The position numbers and the translations under genes were made by a program. A DNA stretch of 64,000 nt from positions 12,718,313 through 12,782,312 of the forward strand of contig OZ024783.1 of the NCBI GenBank assembly GCA_964017065.1, given 5' to 3'. Positions 34,413 through 46,103 of the stretch are shown here, piece after piece. This stretch comes from Haliclona indistincta. Its lineage: Eukaryota; Porifera; Demospongiae; Haplosclerida; Chalinidae. The notes below the pieces were generated by a model. That model made no database searches. It was given only the letters and a program-made list of their open reading frames with translations, and was not told the origin of the DNA. The stretch's first letter is position 1. Each line of letters opens with the position of its first letter.

Positions 34413-35274
34413 AGATCTCTGAGATGTGCACTTCTCAGATGTGCAGCACCAGGGTGTGGTTGAACCAATCCTGGACTCCATTGAAAAAATAGTCACCAGA
34501 GCAGAAGAGACACTTTATCGACTGTGCACAGCTACGACCAGCTCTGAGCAGCAACAACTCCACACTATCCTTCAGGTGCTTGCTCTCAACTTTTACTCAT
34601 ATATTATTACTAATTATTCTTAGGATCTGTTTTGCTTCAATCATCACTTGCTCAATGCTATTGGTTCTTGAACCAATCTAACCAAGATCACATCCATCTC
34701 ACAACTCTAGATGTTAGTTAGATGCTGCACCGTAAGCTACAACCTGTGCTAGCTATGCTAACCATCGCCGCGTGTAGCTGTTTCTGATACATAGCGACGT
34801 CGAGCGGACAGATCGTTCCCTATACGAGGAGGACAACATTACTAGTAACACCATACACCAGGTAGACTCACAACGTGAAGGATCGCGCGGCGTGTTGGTA
34901 GTCACGAACAACGGTTGTTTACAGCGGGTTGTTTCGTTAGATATGATATGATCACAACTCTAGATGTTAGTTAGATATGATTCGTTTTGTGTTGTTTTAT
35001 CCTAATTAGACACCATTGATCATTGACTCATATCATCTGTTCTTGTTCTCATTCAATGTCGACAAGTGACGTATTAACGCAGGTAGGTTGTTCATACACA
35101 GAGCATGCTCATCATCACGTTCGCACATGCTACACGTTGCATATGAGCTAGGTGCACATGAAGTGGATGCCAGTATCAGATTACGAGAGGTAGCACGTTG
35201 TTGTTTTCTTCATTGCAATCCAGGCTTAGCTTAGCCACTATTGGAATACAATAAGTAGCTTCTATCACAATTGG
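34413..35274. other. unique segment with one exon-like frame
   Basis: Between the D segment and the LTR fragment. An exon-like frame at 34426-34574 (VVEPILDSIEKIVTRAEETL, then SSEQQQLHTILQ) ends at CAG|GTGCTT, but neither a partner nor a family is recognised. A 24-bp direct repeat (cacaactctagatgttagtt...) occurs at 34699 and 34952. A possible mini-exon, ATGTCGACAAGTGACGTATT, ends at CAG|GTAGGT near 35090. Confidence 0.35.
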
Positions 35275-35988
35275 AGTTGGTGCTGTAGTCGTTCAAGCTC
35301 ACAGTTAGCTTTCTCAAGCTGTTCGCATAGCTTCCAGTTCAGAAGTGACGTCGGCAGACTGCGTGTCTTGGCCGTCGTCTGTGTGCGCCTCTGCAAAAAC
35401 ACCAGTTTGATCCACCAGATAGAGCTTGAGGCCTAGCGTGACTCTCCTCTTCTCTTGAACGATGACTTGAACTAGCCCTTGTTCCCGGTTTATGCTGATC
35501 AAGTGTCCCTCGACAAGCTGTCGAGTTTCCTCGGCTCCTGCGCCGAGAGGCAAGCCCAGCGCTTCTGCTGTGAGCTTAAGGTCTGGCTGAGCTTAGAGAG
35601 AAAAGTTGCAGCTCCATGTCCTCTTGTCTGCGAGGACTGTCCGGCTCTCCACGGCGTCGGCGTCAATAGCTGACTTTGCAATGTGCCGTGCTCTGGGCGA
35701 ACAACTCCCTAGTGACTGCTAGACTATATCCCCTCAGCCATCCGTGGGCTTTGGGGCTCCTGGACAGTCACCGGGAGTGTCCCACTCGTCCTTGAGAATT
35801 CCGTCTCAGTTGAACCTCCAATGGTTAACAACACTTTGAATCAGTTTGCTCACATACATTCATAGCGACAGACAACAATCAGTTTACAAAAATTAATGAG
35901 ACACATAGGGGCCGTGTATGACACAGCGACATACAACACCTATTGTTCTAAACACAAGGTTCACATATGAGTCTAGCACTCTGTTACA
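35275..35988 (-). mobile_element. 5' fragment of gag-type LTR retrotransposon
   Basis: Nearly the same as 52070-52847: one LTR (35822-35988) and the start of gag (MPLGAGAEETRQLVEGHLIS at 35553 descending), then cut off. Its outer flank (tgttacaagcatctcaattt) is identical to that of the full element, so both derive from one insertion copied by segmental duplication. The gag frame is broken by a short deletion at about 35330. Confidence 0.85.
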
Positions 35989-37030
35989 AGCATCTCAATT
36001 TGCAGCAATAACTATAAGATATGCATTAATTATTCGAGGACATGGGAAAATCTATGCAATTGTCAAGGAGCAGAAAATTGTGAAAAATTAAAATTTCTGA
36101 ATCGCCGCGCCTGTATTGGGATTGACCAAGGATTGCGGTTTAAAAATTTGGAAAATTGTGCTATTGAGAAAGTCTCCTACGCTGCTGCTAACTTAATTAT
36201 TATGTCTTCACTGTTCTTGAAATAGCTAAGCAAGATGAAATGCCTGACTCATAGACCTTCCCTCGTCAATGATACCAACGAGAATTTGTAGCCATTGAAT
36301 GTATCATCATTACTTTATGGCTAGTAAATATGTTATTGGTGGATTAGTGTACTACCAGAACAGAACTTAAGGAATCTTTATTAGAAAGGAGTTTTAGCGG
36401 ACTGCCTCTGTGGTTGACAATCAGAATGTCTTGATCCTCACAGTCTGGAACCATTGGCCTTATATGCTGCACATAGCCAGCTAACAAATCAGCGTGTCTT
36501 TGTAATAGGGTGATTCTTGCAGGGCCGCTTAGTTGGAAACATTTCGTTACTAGTACGAAGGGACTGCAACAAGCTGAAGACAAGAATCACAATCTAGAAT
36601 TAAGTGTTGCAAGCACTCAATGGTATCCAAGATGCAATGGAATTTCTTATGATCTAACAAGAAGCTGCAGAATTTAAACAGAGTGGGTGAAAATGAACGT
36701 TTACGAAGATCTTTTCTGACACTGCTGCTTGATTATAAATTACGTTTCTCAAGAGACTGAAAGAAGATAACCGTTTCATCATGAAATCTACACACATTAC
36801 TTATAGGACAGTGAATGCATACAAGTCCAAGCTTAACAAATCTTAACAAGCAACAGAATAAGTCAGATTGACGACTAAAGGACCAGACTTGCTTATAATA
36901 ATCTCTTCAGTGTGTCACCAGAGACACTGATAACCAGAGTAGGAGACAGACAAGAGGATTAAAGCCAACAACCAATGAAATAAGAGTACCAGCAAATTAC
37001 AGCAATTGTGTTGAGCAACACATAGATACA
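35989..37030. repeat. B segment, copy 2 (with recombinase-like ORF)
   Basis: Homologous to 27045-28030. The 79-codon - strand frame at 36344-36583 is identical at protein level to copy 1. It also includes an attgaccaaggattgcggtt block present in copies 3 and 4 but absent from copy 1. Confidence 0.85.
36344..36583 (-). pseudogene. recombinase-like ORF fragment, B copy 2
   Basis: The same 79-residue frame as at 27323, with no amino-acid change over a 9-kb separation. Family assignment (tyrosine-recombinase-like) is by a weak pattern only. No catalytic residues and no start context are convincing. Confidence 0.35.
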
Positions 37031-38100
37031 GTAGCTCTTGTGGCAACATTATAAGTGTCAGTCTTAAAAATATTTATCATCACTAGTGGTCATCAATCTT
37101 GTTTCATTAGATGCGACAAAATTTAAAATTTAAACAAATAATATTATTTTGAAACATCTTTGAGAGTGTACAAGTAGCGAATGGTGTGGGACAGGCTAGA
37201 TAAATTGGCATCATAAGAAAAAGGATCAGCAATAGGATTGACAAAATTACAGAAGGCATCAGAGTGGGTTTGTTAGTGGCTGGGCAGTGCCTATAATCAT
37301 GACACCCACACTAGCTATGGTTGACCTCACATGTGGACCTTGCTGCAGCTGTATTATAGCTTAATAATAGTTATTACTATTAGAAAAGGTCGTGGAATTA
37401 TAATTATTAATGATTGAGCAATTTTATCCGTTCATCTATTGCTACTTTTTGGTACCTTTCAAGCCAGCTTTCTTGCCAAGACCAAAACAGTATGTTGAAA
37501 GCAGATCCTCCATATGGACTTAGTTCTTCATTTGCAGGATATATCAAAGGGTTAAAATTTAATGGTTACTTTCATGCAATTGTCTTGATTATCAATAATA
37601 GTTTGTTTATAAAGATCATCTTAAGGCTCCAAATAAGTTGCTGTGAAGGAAAAGGAGGTAGTTGCTAGACATCAATGATCGAAATGTGTACTGACACATA
37701 TGCTTCATTATTTTGAATTATCAGAATACGTAAAGGGGTATTTGTCTTAAGTAATAATATTCAAAACAGCTGCAAAGAGAGGTTGTAGTGAACAGAGAAA
37801 ATCTCCAAAAGAGACAACCTATTCATCAAGAAATCTACATGCTCTATAAGATAACATCTCTACATATCATTGCCGAGCGGCATTCATAATAAATTGTTAA
37901 TGCACTGATTTGCCATCGTCTATGACATCAAATAGTCAGTTATTGAAAATCAAACATGCACTAAGATAGTAATAAATTATGTCCCAAATAACAAATGGGT
38001 TAACTGATGCACGAATTTACTATCGACCATGATATCAACACTACCTCTTTTTCAATGTTAAAATAAGTCAGTTTTTATTATTTCATGCAATTTAAAACAA
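37031..38100. repeat. C-unit array 2 (single unit, shortened)
   Basis: One C unit begins at 37031 and runs through ttggtacctttcaagccagc (37450) to the receptor 2 flank. It lacks the 600-bp portion (attatgagtgatcgttatta to cagctagccatgag) that other arrays have, so it is a deleted or fused unit. Confidence 0.75.
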
Positions 38101-38408
38101 CTTTGTATTTGAGATACTCGGAGTGGATGAACTGTATGGTTGAATATCAGCATTTATAATACTTGCATTGCGAACATAAAATTGTCAAGCAAAATGCCAA
38201 ATTTGAGCAATCACCTAATTTTGTTCTTCTTTACGGTATGTGCGTGGTTATACAAAAGCCGATAGTAAGGCAATTTACAGAAGAGGAGATGACAAGTGTG
38301 ATTGAAAGGTTTTAAGTTTGTGGCTTTAGTGTCAATGACGACAAATGACATGACAGCACTGAAGTATAAAAAGAAGATGCAAAAATCACCTTCAGAAGCT
38401 TAGCAACG
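38101..38408 (+). promoter_or_regulatory. 5' flank and TATA-like box of receptor 2
   Basis: Homologous to the other receptor flanks. tataaaaa lies at 38365-38372, 37 bp before the ATG. This copy lost about 10 bp (ctgaatcttt) between the TATA-like box and the ATG, so its leader is shorter than in copies 1, 3 and 4. Confidence 0.45.
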
Positions 38409-39401
38409 ATGTCGTTCTTTTGTAACTTTACGAACGACAGCGACTGTTCGACGCTCTTCGAACAGGTTCACTTGTCTTATACCATCGTTCATGCTATCCT
38501 GCTCATTGGAACCATACTGACCTCCGTCCCGATCAACTTGCTACTTATCGTAACAATGGTCATGTATCGCAAAGCACTGGATAAATCTATCATCTTGGCT
38601 GTTTCTGTCCTGATCTCGAATATCATAGCATCACTGTCTCTGACTGGAGAGATGGTGGTTACCTCTATTGCCCGATCGTGGCTATTTGGCTACTGGGGAT
38701 GCCAGGGCATCACCTTCATTGCAAGTTGCGCGTTATTTTCACGCTGGATTACAGTTGGATTAATTGCTCTGGACCGTTTCTGCCGAGTCTTTTGGACATT
38801 CACATATCCAAGACACGAATCGAAGGTAATCATTTCTCTACTGGTCTTGTCTTGGATTATCTCTGTTGTTATCTCTTTGATTCTGTTCTTTTGCAAGTCC
38901 TTCACGTTCTTTATTGGTGCTCCTGGTTGCTTTTTCGTTGAATACAATCCTGAAATGACCTTGCCGGGCATCGTTGTGACTAACGCACTACTATGGATTA
39001 CTCGTATCATCGCTATTTTTGTTCCTGCTATCCTCTATACCATGATGTATGTGAAAGCCTATGAGATTCGTAAGAAAAGCCCTGCAGTGACTATTGCAGA
39101 TAGCCCTGATGCAGCAGCTGAGGAGAAGAACGCCCGTAGCCGAGCTAACAAAGCGAGTCTCACTTATTCATTAATGCTCATTGCCTTCGTTGTTGTCAAT
39201 TTAGTGATCGTTTTGAAGGACATCCTTGGAAGAGTATTTCTTCACTTCAATGTCTCTATTGACATCGCCATTCCCATCGGTTTCCTTACAACCATCATCA
39301 TTCTAGCCTACTGCTTAGGTGATCTAGCCATCATCCTGGCTAACAGGCAAATCAGAAAATCTTTTTTCACCCTGCTGGCCAAAATTGGCATTAAGAAATA
39401 A
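38409..39401 (+). CDS. rhodopsin-class GPCR, tandem copy 2
   Basis: Intact 330 residues with the same architecture as copy 1 (DRF at 122-124, C98/C174, GDLAII in TM7). Relative to copy 1 it changes L52M, S56A, T106S, F118L, T208I, T230A, A296I and Q299L. S106 and L118 lie in TM3, I208 next to P206 in TM5, and I296 and L299 in TM7, so most changes are in or near the transmembrane core. Expected at the plasma membrane, coupling to G proteins uncertain because of the altered switch motifs. It lies 7,743 bp after copy 1. Confidence 0.9.
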   Translation: MSFFCNFTNDSDCSTLFEQVHLSYTIVHAILLIGTILTSVPINLLLIVTMVMYRKALDKSIILAVSVLISNIIASLSLTGEMVVTSIARSWLFGYWGCQGITFIASCALFSRWITVGLIALDRFCRVFWTFTYPRHESKVIISLLVLSWIISVVISLILFFCKSFTFFIGAPGCFFVEYNPEMTLPGIVVTNALLWITRIIAIFVPAILYTMMYVKAYEIRKKSPAVTIADSPDAAAEEKNARSRANKASLTYSLMLIAFVVVNLVIVLKDILGRVFLHFNVSIDIAIPIGFLTTIIILAYCLGDLAIILANRQIRKSFFTLLAKIGIKK

Positions 39402-39790
39402 TTCAGTTATTCAAGGCTGAGAAGAAGTAATCCAAGACAGTCTTTTAAGAATTCTTGCAAAAAATTAATTGTTAGTTAAGTTGTTTTGCTGAAGTAGTTC
39501 ACTTGTGTGTAATAATTGAATTCAATAATCCACATTTTAAAATTTGCAGCTTGTGGGTATACATGAGGTAGTAAAGATTTAAATTAACTTTCAATAATAT
39601 GCCAAATAGTGTATTGTAAGTTAGCATTGTAGGAAGTGGGAACATAGTCTTTAAAATGGTTAGTCATGGCACACTTTGCATGCAGCAGGTAGAAAAATGT
39701 ATCGCGGAACAACAAATGGTGTTACGTAGGTACTTGCTTGTTTATCAGCTAATGAGATAAGTCCTTGAGAAATTGGATCATGAATCAATA
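39402..39790. other. 3' flank of receptor 2
   Basis: Homologous to the flanks of receptors 3 and 4 (tatgccaaatagtgtattgt, tgcatgcagcaggtag, ttgcttgtttatcagctaat). Non-coding. It carries the uninterrupted site at which cassette 1 received the PHD-finger insertion. Confidence 0.7.
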
Positions 39791-40587
39791 AGTCATGTTA
39801 TACACAAACCATCCTCAAATTAGGCGAAGATTGACTGGACATAATTTGTCTGAAACTGAATAGACGCAATTTTAGGACATCATGCTGCAACTTTGGTACA
39901 CATGTTAACGGTTGAGCATAAAAATAGCAAATATTCTTTTATTGACTATTTTCATCTATCGTCTTGATTAGCCAACCTCCAATAAGGCGAATAGTGACTG
40001 TACATAATCCCGTGTGATTGCTGAACTTGTTCAATCACTAGATGCCTTAAAAAGAGTATGTTTTGAACTGTTTGAAATCATTAAGCGTTCTTTTAATGGC
40101 ATTAGAATTTGAAGTATTTGGAAATTAAAGCAATGGATGAGAAGGTGAAGAGAGAAGAGGACAGCAGAATTTGGAATCACTGAAGTCAGGCTTGGATCAT
40201 TTCTTTTCTAAATGTACTGACTGGCATATTGATGGTATTAATTTTGTTGACAGAAATATTTGTTGACTTTTTCTCATTCATCTATCGTCTTGATTAACCA
40301 TCCTCCAATTAGGCGAAGTTTGACGGTGTCTTAAACACAACTTTAGGACAGCACGTTGCAACTTTGGTACACATGTTAATGGTCGAGCATAAAAATATTT
40401 ATTGACTATTTCTCTAGATCATCTTTTGTCTTGATTAGCCATCCACCAATAAGGCGAATAGTGACTGTACATAATCCCGTGTGATTGCTGAACTTGTTCA
40501 ATCACTAGATGCCTTAAAAAGAGTATTTTTTGAAAAGACAATAGCTGTTTGAAATTATTAAGCGTTCTTTCAAGACCTTTCGTCAAG
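39791..40587. repeat. hairpin satellite A, array 3
   Basis: Four core copies, near 39817, 39984, 40310 and 40450, with the intervening VIAELVQ and KVKREED coding-like block at 40014-40270. It ends at cgtcaagcatctcaatttgt, an empty LTR-element site. Confidence 0.9.
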
Positions 40588-41500
40588 CATCTCAATTTGT
40601 AGCAATAATTAAAAGATAAGCATTAATTATTCGAGGACATGGGAAAAATTAATTATTTCATGCAATTGTCAAGGAGCAGAAAATTGTGATAGATTAAAAT
40701 TTCTGAATCGCCGCGCCTGTATTGGGATTGACCAAAGATTACGGTTTAAAAATTTAGAAAATTGTGCTATGGAGAAAGTCTCCTACGCTGCTGCTAACTT
40801 AATTATTATGTCTTCACTGTTCTTGAAATAGCTGAGCAAGATGAAATGCCTGACTCATAGACCTTCACTCGTCAATGATACCAACGAGAATTTGTAGCCA
40901 TTGAATGTATCATCATTACTTTATGGCTAGTAAATATGTTATTGGTGGAGTAGTGTACTACCATAACAGAACTTAAGGAATCTTTATTAGAAAGGAGTTG
41001 GAAACTTTTCGTTACTAGTACGAAGGGACTGCAACAAGCTGAAGAGTGTAAATTCAAGAATCACAATCTAGAATTAAGTACTCAATGGTATCCAAGATGC
41101 AATGAAATTTCTTATGATCTAACAAGAAGCTGCAGAATTTAAACAGAGTGGGTGAAAATGAACGTTTACGAAGATCTTTTCTGACACTGCTGCTTGATTA
41201 TAAAATACGTTTCTCAAGAGACTGAAAGAAGATAACCGTTTCATCATGAAATCTACACACATTACTTATAGGACAGTGAATGCGTACAAGTCCAAGCTTA
41301 ACAAATCTTTTGTAAACAGAACAAGCAACAGAATAAGTCCTAAAGGACCAGATTTGCTTATAATAATCTCTTCAGTGTGTCACCAGAGACACTGATAAGT
41401 GATAACCAGAGTAGGAGACAGACAAGAGGATTAAAGCCAACAACCAATGAAATAAGACTACCAGCAAATTACAGCAATTGTGTTGAGCAACACATAGATA
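40588..41500. repeat. B segment, copy 3 (141-bp internal deletion)
   Basis: Homologous to the other B segments but lacks the 141 bp corresponding to 27373-27513, removing most of the recombinase-like frame. The junction is at an AGTT microhomology. The same deletion is in copy 4 (53250). The remaining - strand frame at 40872-41057 is vestigial. Confidence 0.85.
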
Positions 41501-44500
41501 CAGTAGCTCTTGTGGCAACGTTAAAAGTGTCAGTCTTAAAAATATTTAACTGCATTCATCAGTTTAAAAGTAGTGGTCATTAATCTCATTTCATTTGGTG
41601 CGACTAAATTTAAAATTTAAACAAATGATTTGTTTTGAAACATCTTTGAGAGTGTACAAGTAGATAAATTGGCATCATAAGAAAAAGGATCAGCAATAGG
41701 ATTGACAGAAGGCATCAGAGTGGGTTTGTTAGTGGCTGGGCAGTGCCTATAATCATGACACCCACACTAGCTATGGTTGACCTCACATGTGGACCTTGCT
41801 GCAGCTGTATTATAGTTTAGATATAGTTATTACTATTACAAAAGGACAAAGGAATTATAATTATTAACAATTTTATAGTGCTGTGGACAACTCAGTTCAT
41901 CTATTGCTACTTTTTGGTACCTTTCAAGCCAGCTTTCTTGCCAAGACCAAAACAGTATGTTAAAGCAGATCCTCCATATGGACTTAGTTCATTTTGCAGG
42001 ATATATCAAAGGCAATTATCTTAATTATCAATAATATTTTGTTTATAAAGACTATCTTAAGGCTCCAAATAAACCACTAGCTGTGAAGGAAAAGGAGGTA
42101 GTTGCTAGACATCGATGATCGAAATGTGTGCTGACAACACATGAGCTTCATTTCAAATAATTTTGAATTATCAGATTACGTTAAGGAATAATATTATTAA
42201 TAATCTCAAAGCTTAATGAACAGCTGCAAAGAGAGGTTGGAGTGAACAGGGAAAATCTCTAAAAAGAGACAACCTATTCATCAAAAAATCTACGTGCACT
42301 ATAAGATAACATGTTGCTCTTGTGGCAACGTTAAAAGTGTCAGTCTTAAAAATATTTAACTGCATTCATCACTAGTGGTCATCAATCTCGTTTCATTAGA
42401 TGCGAAAAAAGTTAAAATTTAAACAAACAATTATTTTGAAACATCTTTGAGAGTGTACAAGTAGCAAATGGTGTGGGACAGGCTAGATAAATTGGCAACA
42501 TAAGAAAAAGGATCAGCAATAGGATTGACAAAGATTATTACAGAAGGCGTCAGAGTGGGTTTGTTAGTGACTGGGCAGTGCCTATAATCATGACACCCAC
42601 ACTAGCTATGGTTGACCTCACACGTGGACCTTGCTGCAGCTGTATTATAGCTTAATATTAGTTATTACTATTACAAAAGGACGTGGAATTATAGTTATTA
42701 ACGATTGAGCAATTTTATTATAATTATAGTGCTGTGGACAACTCCGTTCATCAAACACGCTTCATACATGCTAACAGATTATGAGTGATCGTTATTACAA
42801 CCATCCTTCTTGGCGTTCATGTACATTACCTATTTTTATCATTTTTCCACGGCTCAAAAGAGGGTAGCCACAGAGAGAACTTTGAGTAAAGAGTGAAAGC
42901 CTTTGACACAGCTGCTAGATTGCGAGATTTCATTCTACTTTTCTGGTGCTTTGAAAGAGATTGTCTTGTTTAATTCGTTAAAAATGCAATCATTATGTCT
43001 TCAAATGGCTTATTAGGATAAATGGCTTGCCTGACTCACAGACTTGCTGTTGTCAATGATACAAACTAGGATTTTAGCCATTTTGACAGTGTCATCATTG
43101 TCAACAGCTAGCCATGAGGTATGGAATCAAATATGATGCAGCGGTTTCTTGAAACATGACCAACAATGTTCCCACGACCAAGGAAGAGAATTTGTTTCAT
43201 TATTTCTATTGCTAATTTTTGGTACCTTTCAAGCCAGCTTTCTTGCCAAGACCAAAACAGTATGTTAAAGCAGATCCTCCATATGGACTTAGTTCATTTT
43301 GCAGGATATATCAAAGAGTTAAATGGTTACTTTTATGCAATTATCTTAATTATCAATAATAATAAAGACCATCTTAAAGCTCCAAATAAGCTGCTGTGAA
43401 GGAAAAGGAGGTAGTTGCTAGACATCAATGATCGAAATGTGTACTGACACATTATGCTTCATATCAAATAATTTTGAATTATCAGATTACGTTAAGGAAT
43501 AATATTATTAATAATCTCAAAGCTTAATGAACAGCTGCAAGGAGAGGTTGGAGTGAACAAGGAAAATCTCTCAAAAGAGACAACCTATTCATCAAAAAAT
43601 CTACGTGCACTATACGATAACATGTTGCTCTTGTGGCAACGTTAAAAGTGTCAGTCTTAAAAATATTTAACTGCATTCGGGTCATCAATCTCGTTTCATT
43701 AGATGCGAAAAAGTAGCGAATGGTGTGGGACAGGCTAGATAATTTGGCATCATAAGAAAAAGGATCAGCAATAGGATTGACAAAATTACAGAAGGCATCA
43801 GAGTGGGTTTGTTAGTTGCTGGGCAGTGATCATGAAACCCACACTAGCTATATGGTTGACCTCACATGTGGACCTTGCTGCAGCTGTATTGTAGCTTAAT
43901 AATTGTTATTACTATTACAAAAGGTCGTGGAATTATGGTTATTAATGATTGAGCAATTTTATTGGGGCGAGCCTGAGCGAGCCCCACATTGATTGTCACA
44001 ATGGCCCGCGCGGCGAGGAATGTATCTATCTATGTATCTATCTGTCACGGGGGTAGCGTTTGTCCTTTTCAATGTTCCCGAGAACTAGGAAACGCCCTTT
44101 TTAGCACGTGCGCACATTATAATTGGCGCTTAGTTTCAAACAAGATACCTGGCATTCTGGCAATGGTGCAGATGACTCAGGGACGACAACAACAGAGATC
44201 AGAGACACCTGAAAAGCAACAACTTTTACACGACAAGGCCGCTACCAGAAAGCGATGACGAGAGGCAGAGTCACCCGATCAACGTGAAAGCGGACGACTG
44301 GAGCGACAAAAGGAATATCAAAGGACCTACCGGAGACGCCGGCGGACAGCAGTAGCTGCAACAGAGCAAACTGTAACTTAGGTACGTCTAATGAGCTCGT
44401 GTGTGATAGCAGTAGAGCCTGCAGTGAGTGAGGAGACCGAGGAACCCTACTCATCACATCTTCCAGGTACATTGTTCCCATGACGCCTAGGCAAGGAACA

Positions 44501-45640
44501 CACTCAGCAAGAGATAGTTGGGGAAACATATCTGAACATAACCAAACTATTGATTCTATCACCATCAACAAAAAATATTAACATAAAAATATATCAATGC
44601 TCAGGCTCGCCCCTGCCATTCCATGAATGTACTAGTTATAATTATAGTGCTGTGGACAACTCCGTTCATCAAACACGCTTCATACATGCTAACAGATTAT
44701 GAGTGATCGTTATTACAACCATCCTTCTTGGCGTTCATGTACATCACCTGTTTTGATCTTGTTTCCACGGCTCAAAAGAGGGTAGCCACAGAGAGAACTT
44801 TGAGTAAAGAGTGAAAGCCTTTGACACAGCTGCTAGATTGTGAGATTTCATTCCACTTTTCTGATGTTTTGAAAGAGATGGTCTTGTTTAATTCGTTAAA
44901 AATGCAATCATTATGTCTTCAAATGGCTTATTAAGATAAATGGCTTGCCTGACTCACAGACTTGCCATTGTCAATGATACAAACTAGGCTTTTAGCCATT
45001 TTGACAGTGTCGTCATTGTCAACAGCTAGCCATGAGGTACGAAATCAAATATGATGCAGCAGTTTCTTGAAATATGTCCAACAATGTTCCCACGACCAAG
45101 GAAGAGAATTTGTTTCATTATTTCTATTGCTACTTTTTGGTACCTTTCAAGCCAGCTTTCTTGCCAAGACCAAAACAGTATGTTAAAGCAGATCCTCCAT
45201 TTAGTTCGTTTTGCAGGATAATTATATCAAAGAGTTAAATGGTTATTTTCATGCAATTATCTTAATTATCAATAATAATTTATTTATAAAGTCTATCTTA
45301 AGGCTCCAATAAGTTGCTGTGAAGGAAAAGGAGGTAGTTGCTAGACATCAATGATCGAAATGTGTACTGACACATTATGCTTCATTTCAAATAATTTTGA
45401 ATATATTTGTCTTAAGTAATAAATGATCTCAAAGCTCAAATGAACAGCTGCAAAGAGAGGTTGGAGTGAACAGGGAAAATCTCCAAAAGAGACAACCTAT
45501 TCATCAAAAAATCTACATGCACTATAAGATAACATCTCTACATATCATTGCTGAGCGGCATTCATAATATATTGTGTCCTAAATGATTTGCAGATCGTCT
45601 ATGGCATCAAATAGTCAGTTATTTAAAATCTGACGTACAC
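41501..45640. repeat. C-unit array 3
   Basis: Unit starts at about 41507, 42312 and 43623. The last two are 1,311 bp apart. The final unit carries the 650-bp terminal-inverted-repeat element. From about 42303 to 45896 no difference from 55880-59473 was seen in the lines compared. Confidence 0.85.
43964..44613. mobile_element. 650-bp terminal-inverted-repeat element, copy 1
   Basis: The left end ggggcgagcctgagc (43964-43978) is the exact reverse complement of the right end (44599-44613). The left end extends to a 22-bp imperfect palindrome. Comparison with empty sites (for example 42707-42725, gagcaattttattataatta) shows an insertion; about 22 bp after the right repeat (to about 44635) are also extra. 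It contains a tatctatctatgtatctatc run. The + strand frame includes SETPEKQQLLHDKAATRKR and, past a stop, REAESPDQRE wording similar to the short basic repeats found near some animal mobile-element helicases. No transposase, so non-autonomous. Confidence 0.7.
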
Positions 45641-46103
45641 TAAATTAGCAATAAATAATTATGTCCCAAATAACAAATGGGTTACCTTACATGTATACAC
45701 AAATTTACTATCGACCATGATATCAACACTAGCTCTTTTCAATGTTAAAAATAGTCAGCTTTTATTATTTTATGCAATTTTAATTTTTAAACAACTTTGT
45801 ATTTGAGATACTCCAAGTGGATGGTTGAATATCAGCATTTATAATACTTACATTGTGAACATAAAATTGTCAAGCAAATTGCCAAATTTGAGCAATCGCC
45901 TAATTTTGTTCTTCTCTATGGTATGTGCGGGGGTTATGCAAATGCCGATAGTAAGGCAATTTACAGAAGAGGAGATGACAAGTGTGATTGAAAGGTTTTA
46001 AGTTTGTGGCTTTAGTGTCAATGACGACAAATGGCATGACAGCACTGAAGTATAAAAAGAAGTGGCGAAAATCACCTTCAGAAGCTGAATCTTTATTGCA
46101 ACG
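45641..46103 (+). promoter_or_regulatory. 5' flank and TATA-like box of receptor 3
   Basis: tataaaaa lies at 46051-46058, 46 bp before the ATG, with the same gtgtcaatgacgacaaatg block upstream as in the other copies. Near-identity with the receptor 4 flank breaks down from about 45897 on. Confidence 0.5.
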
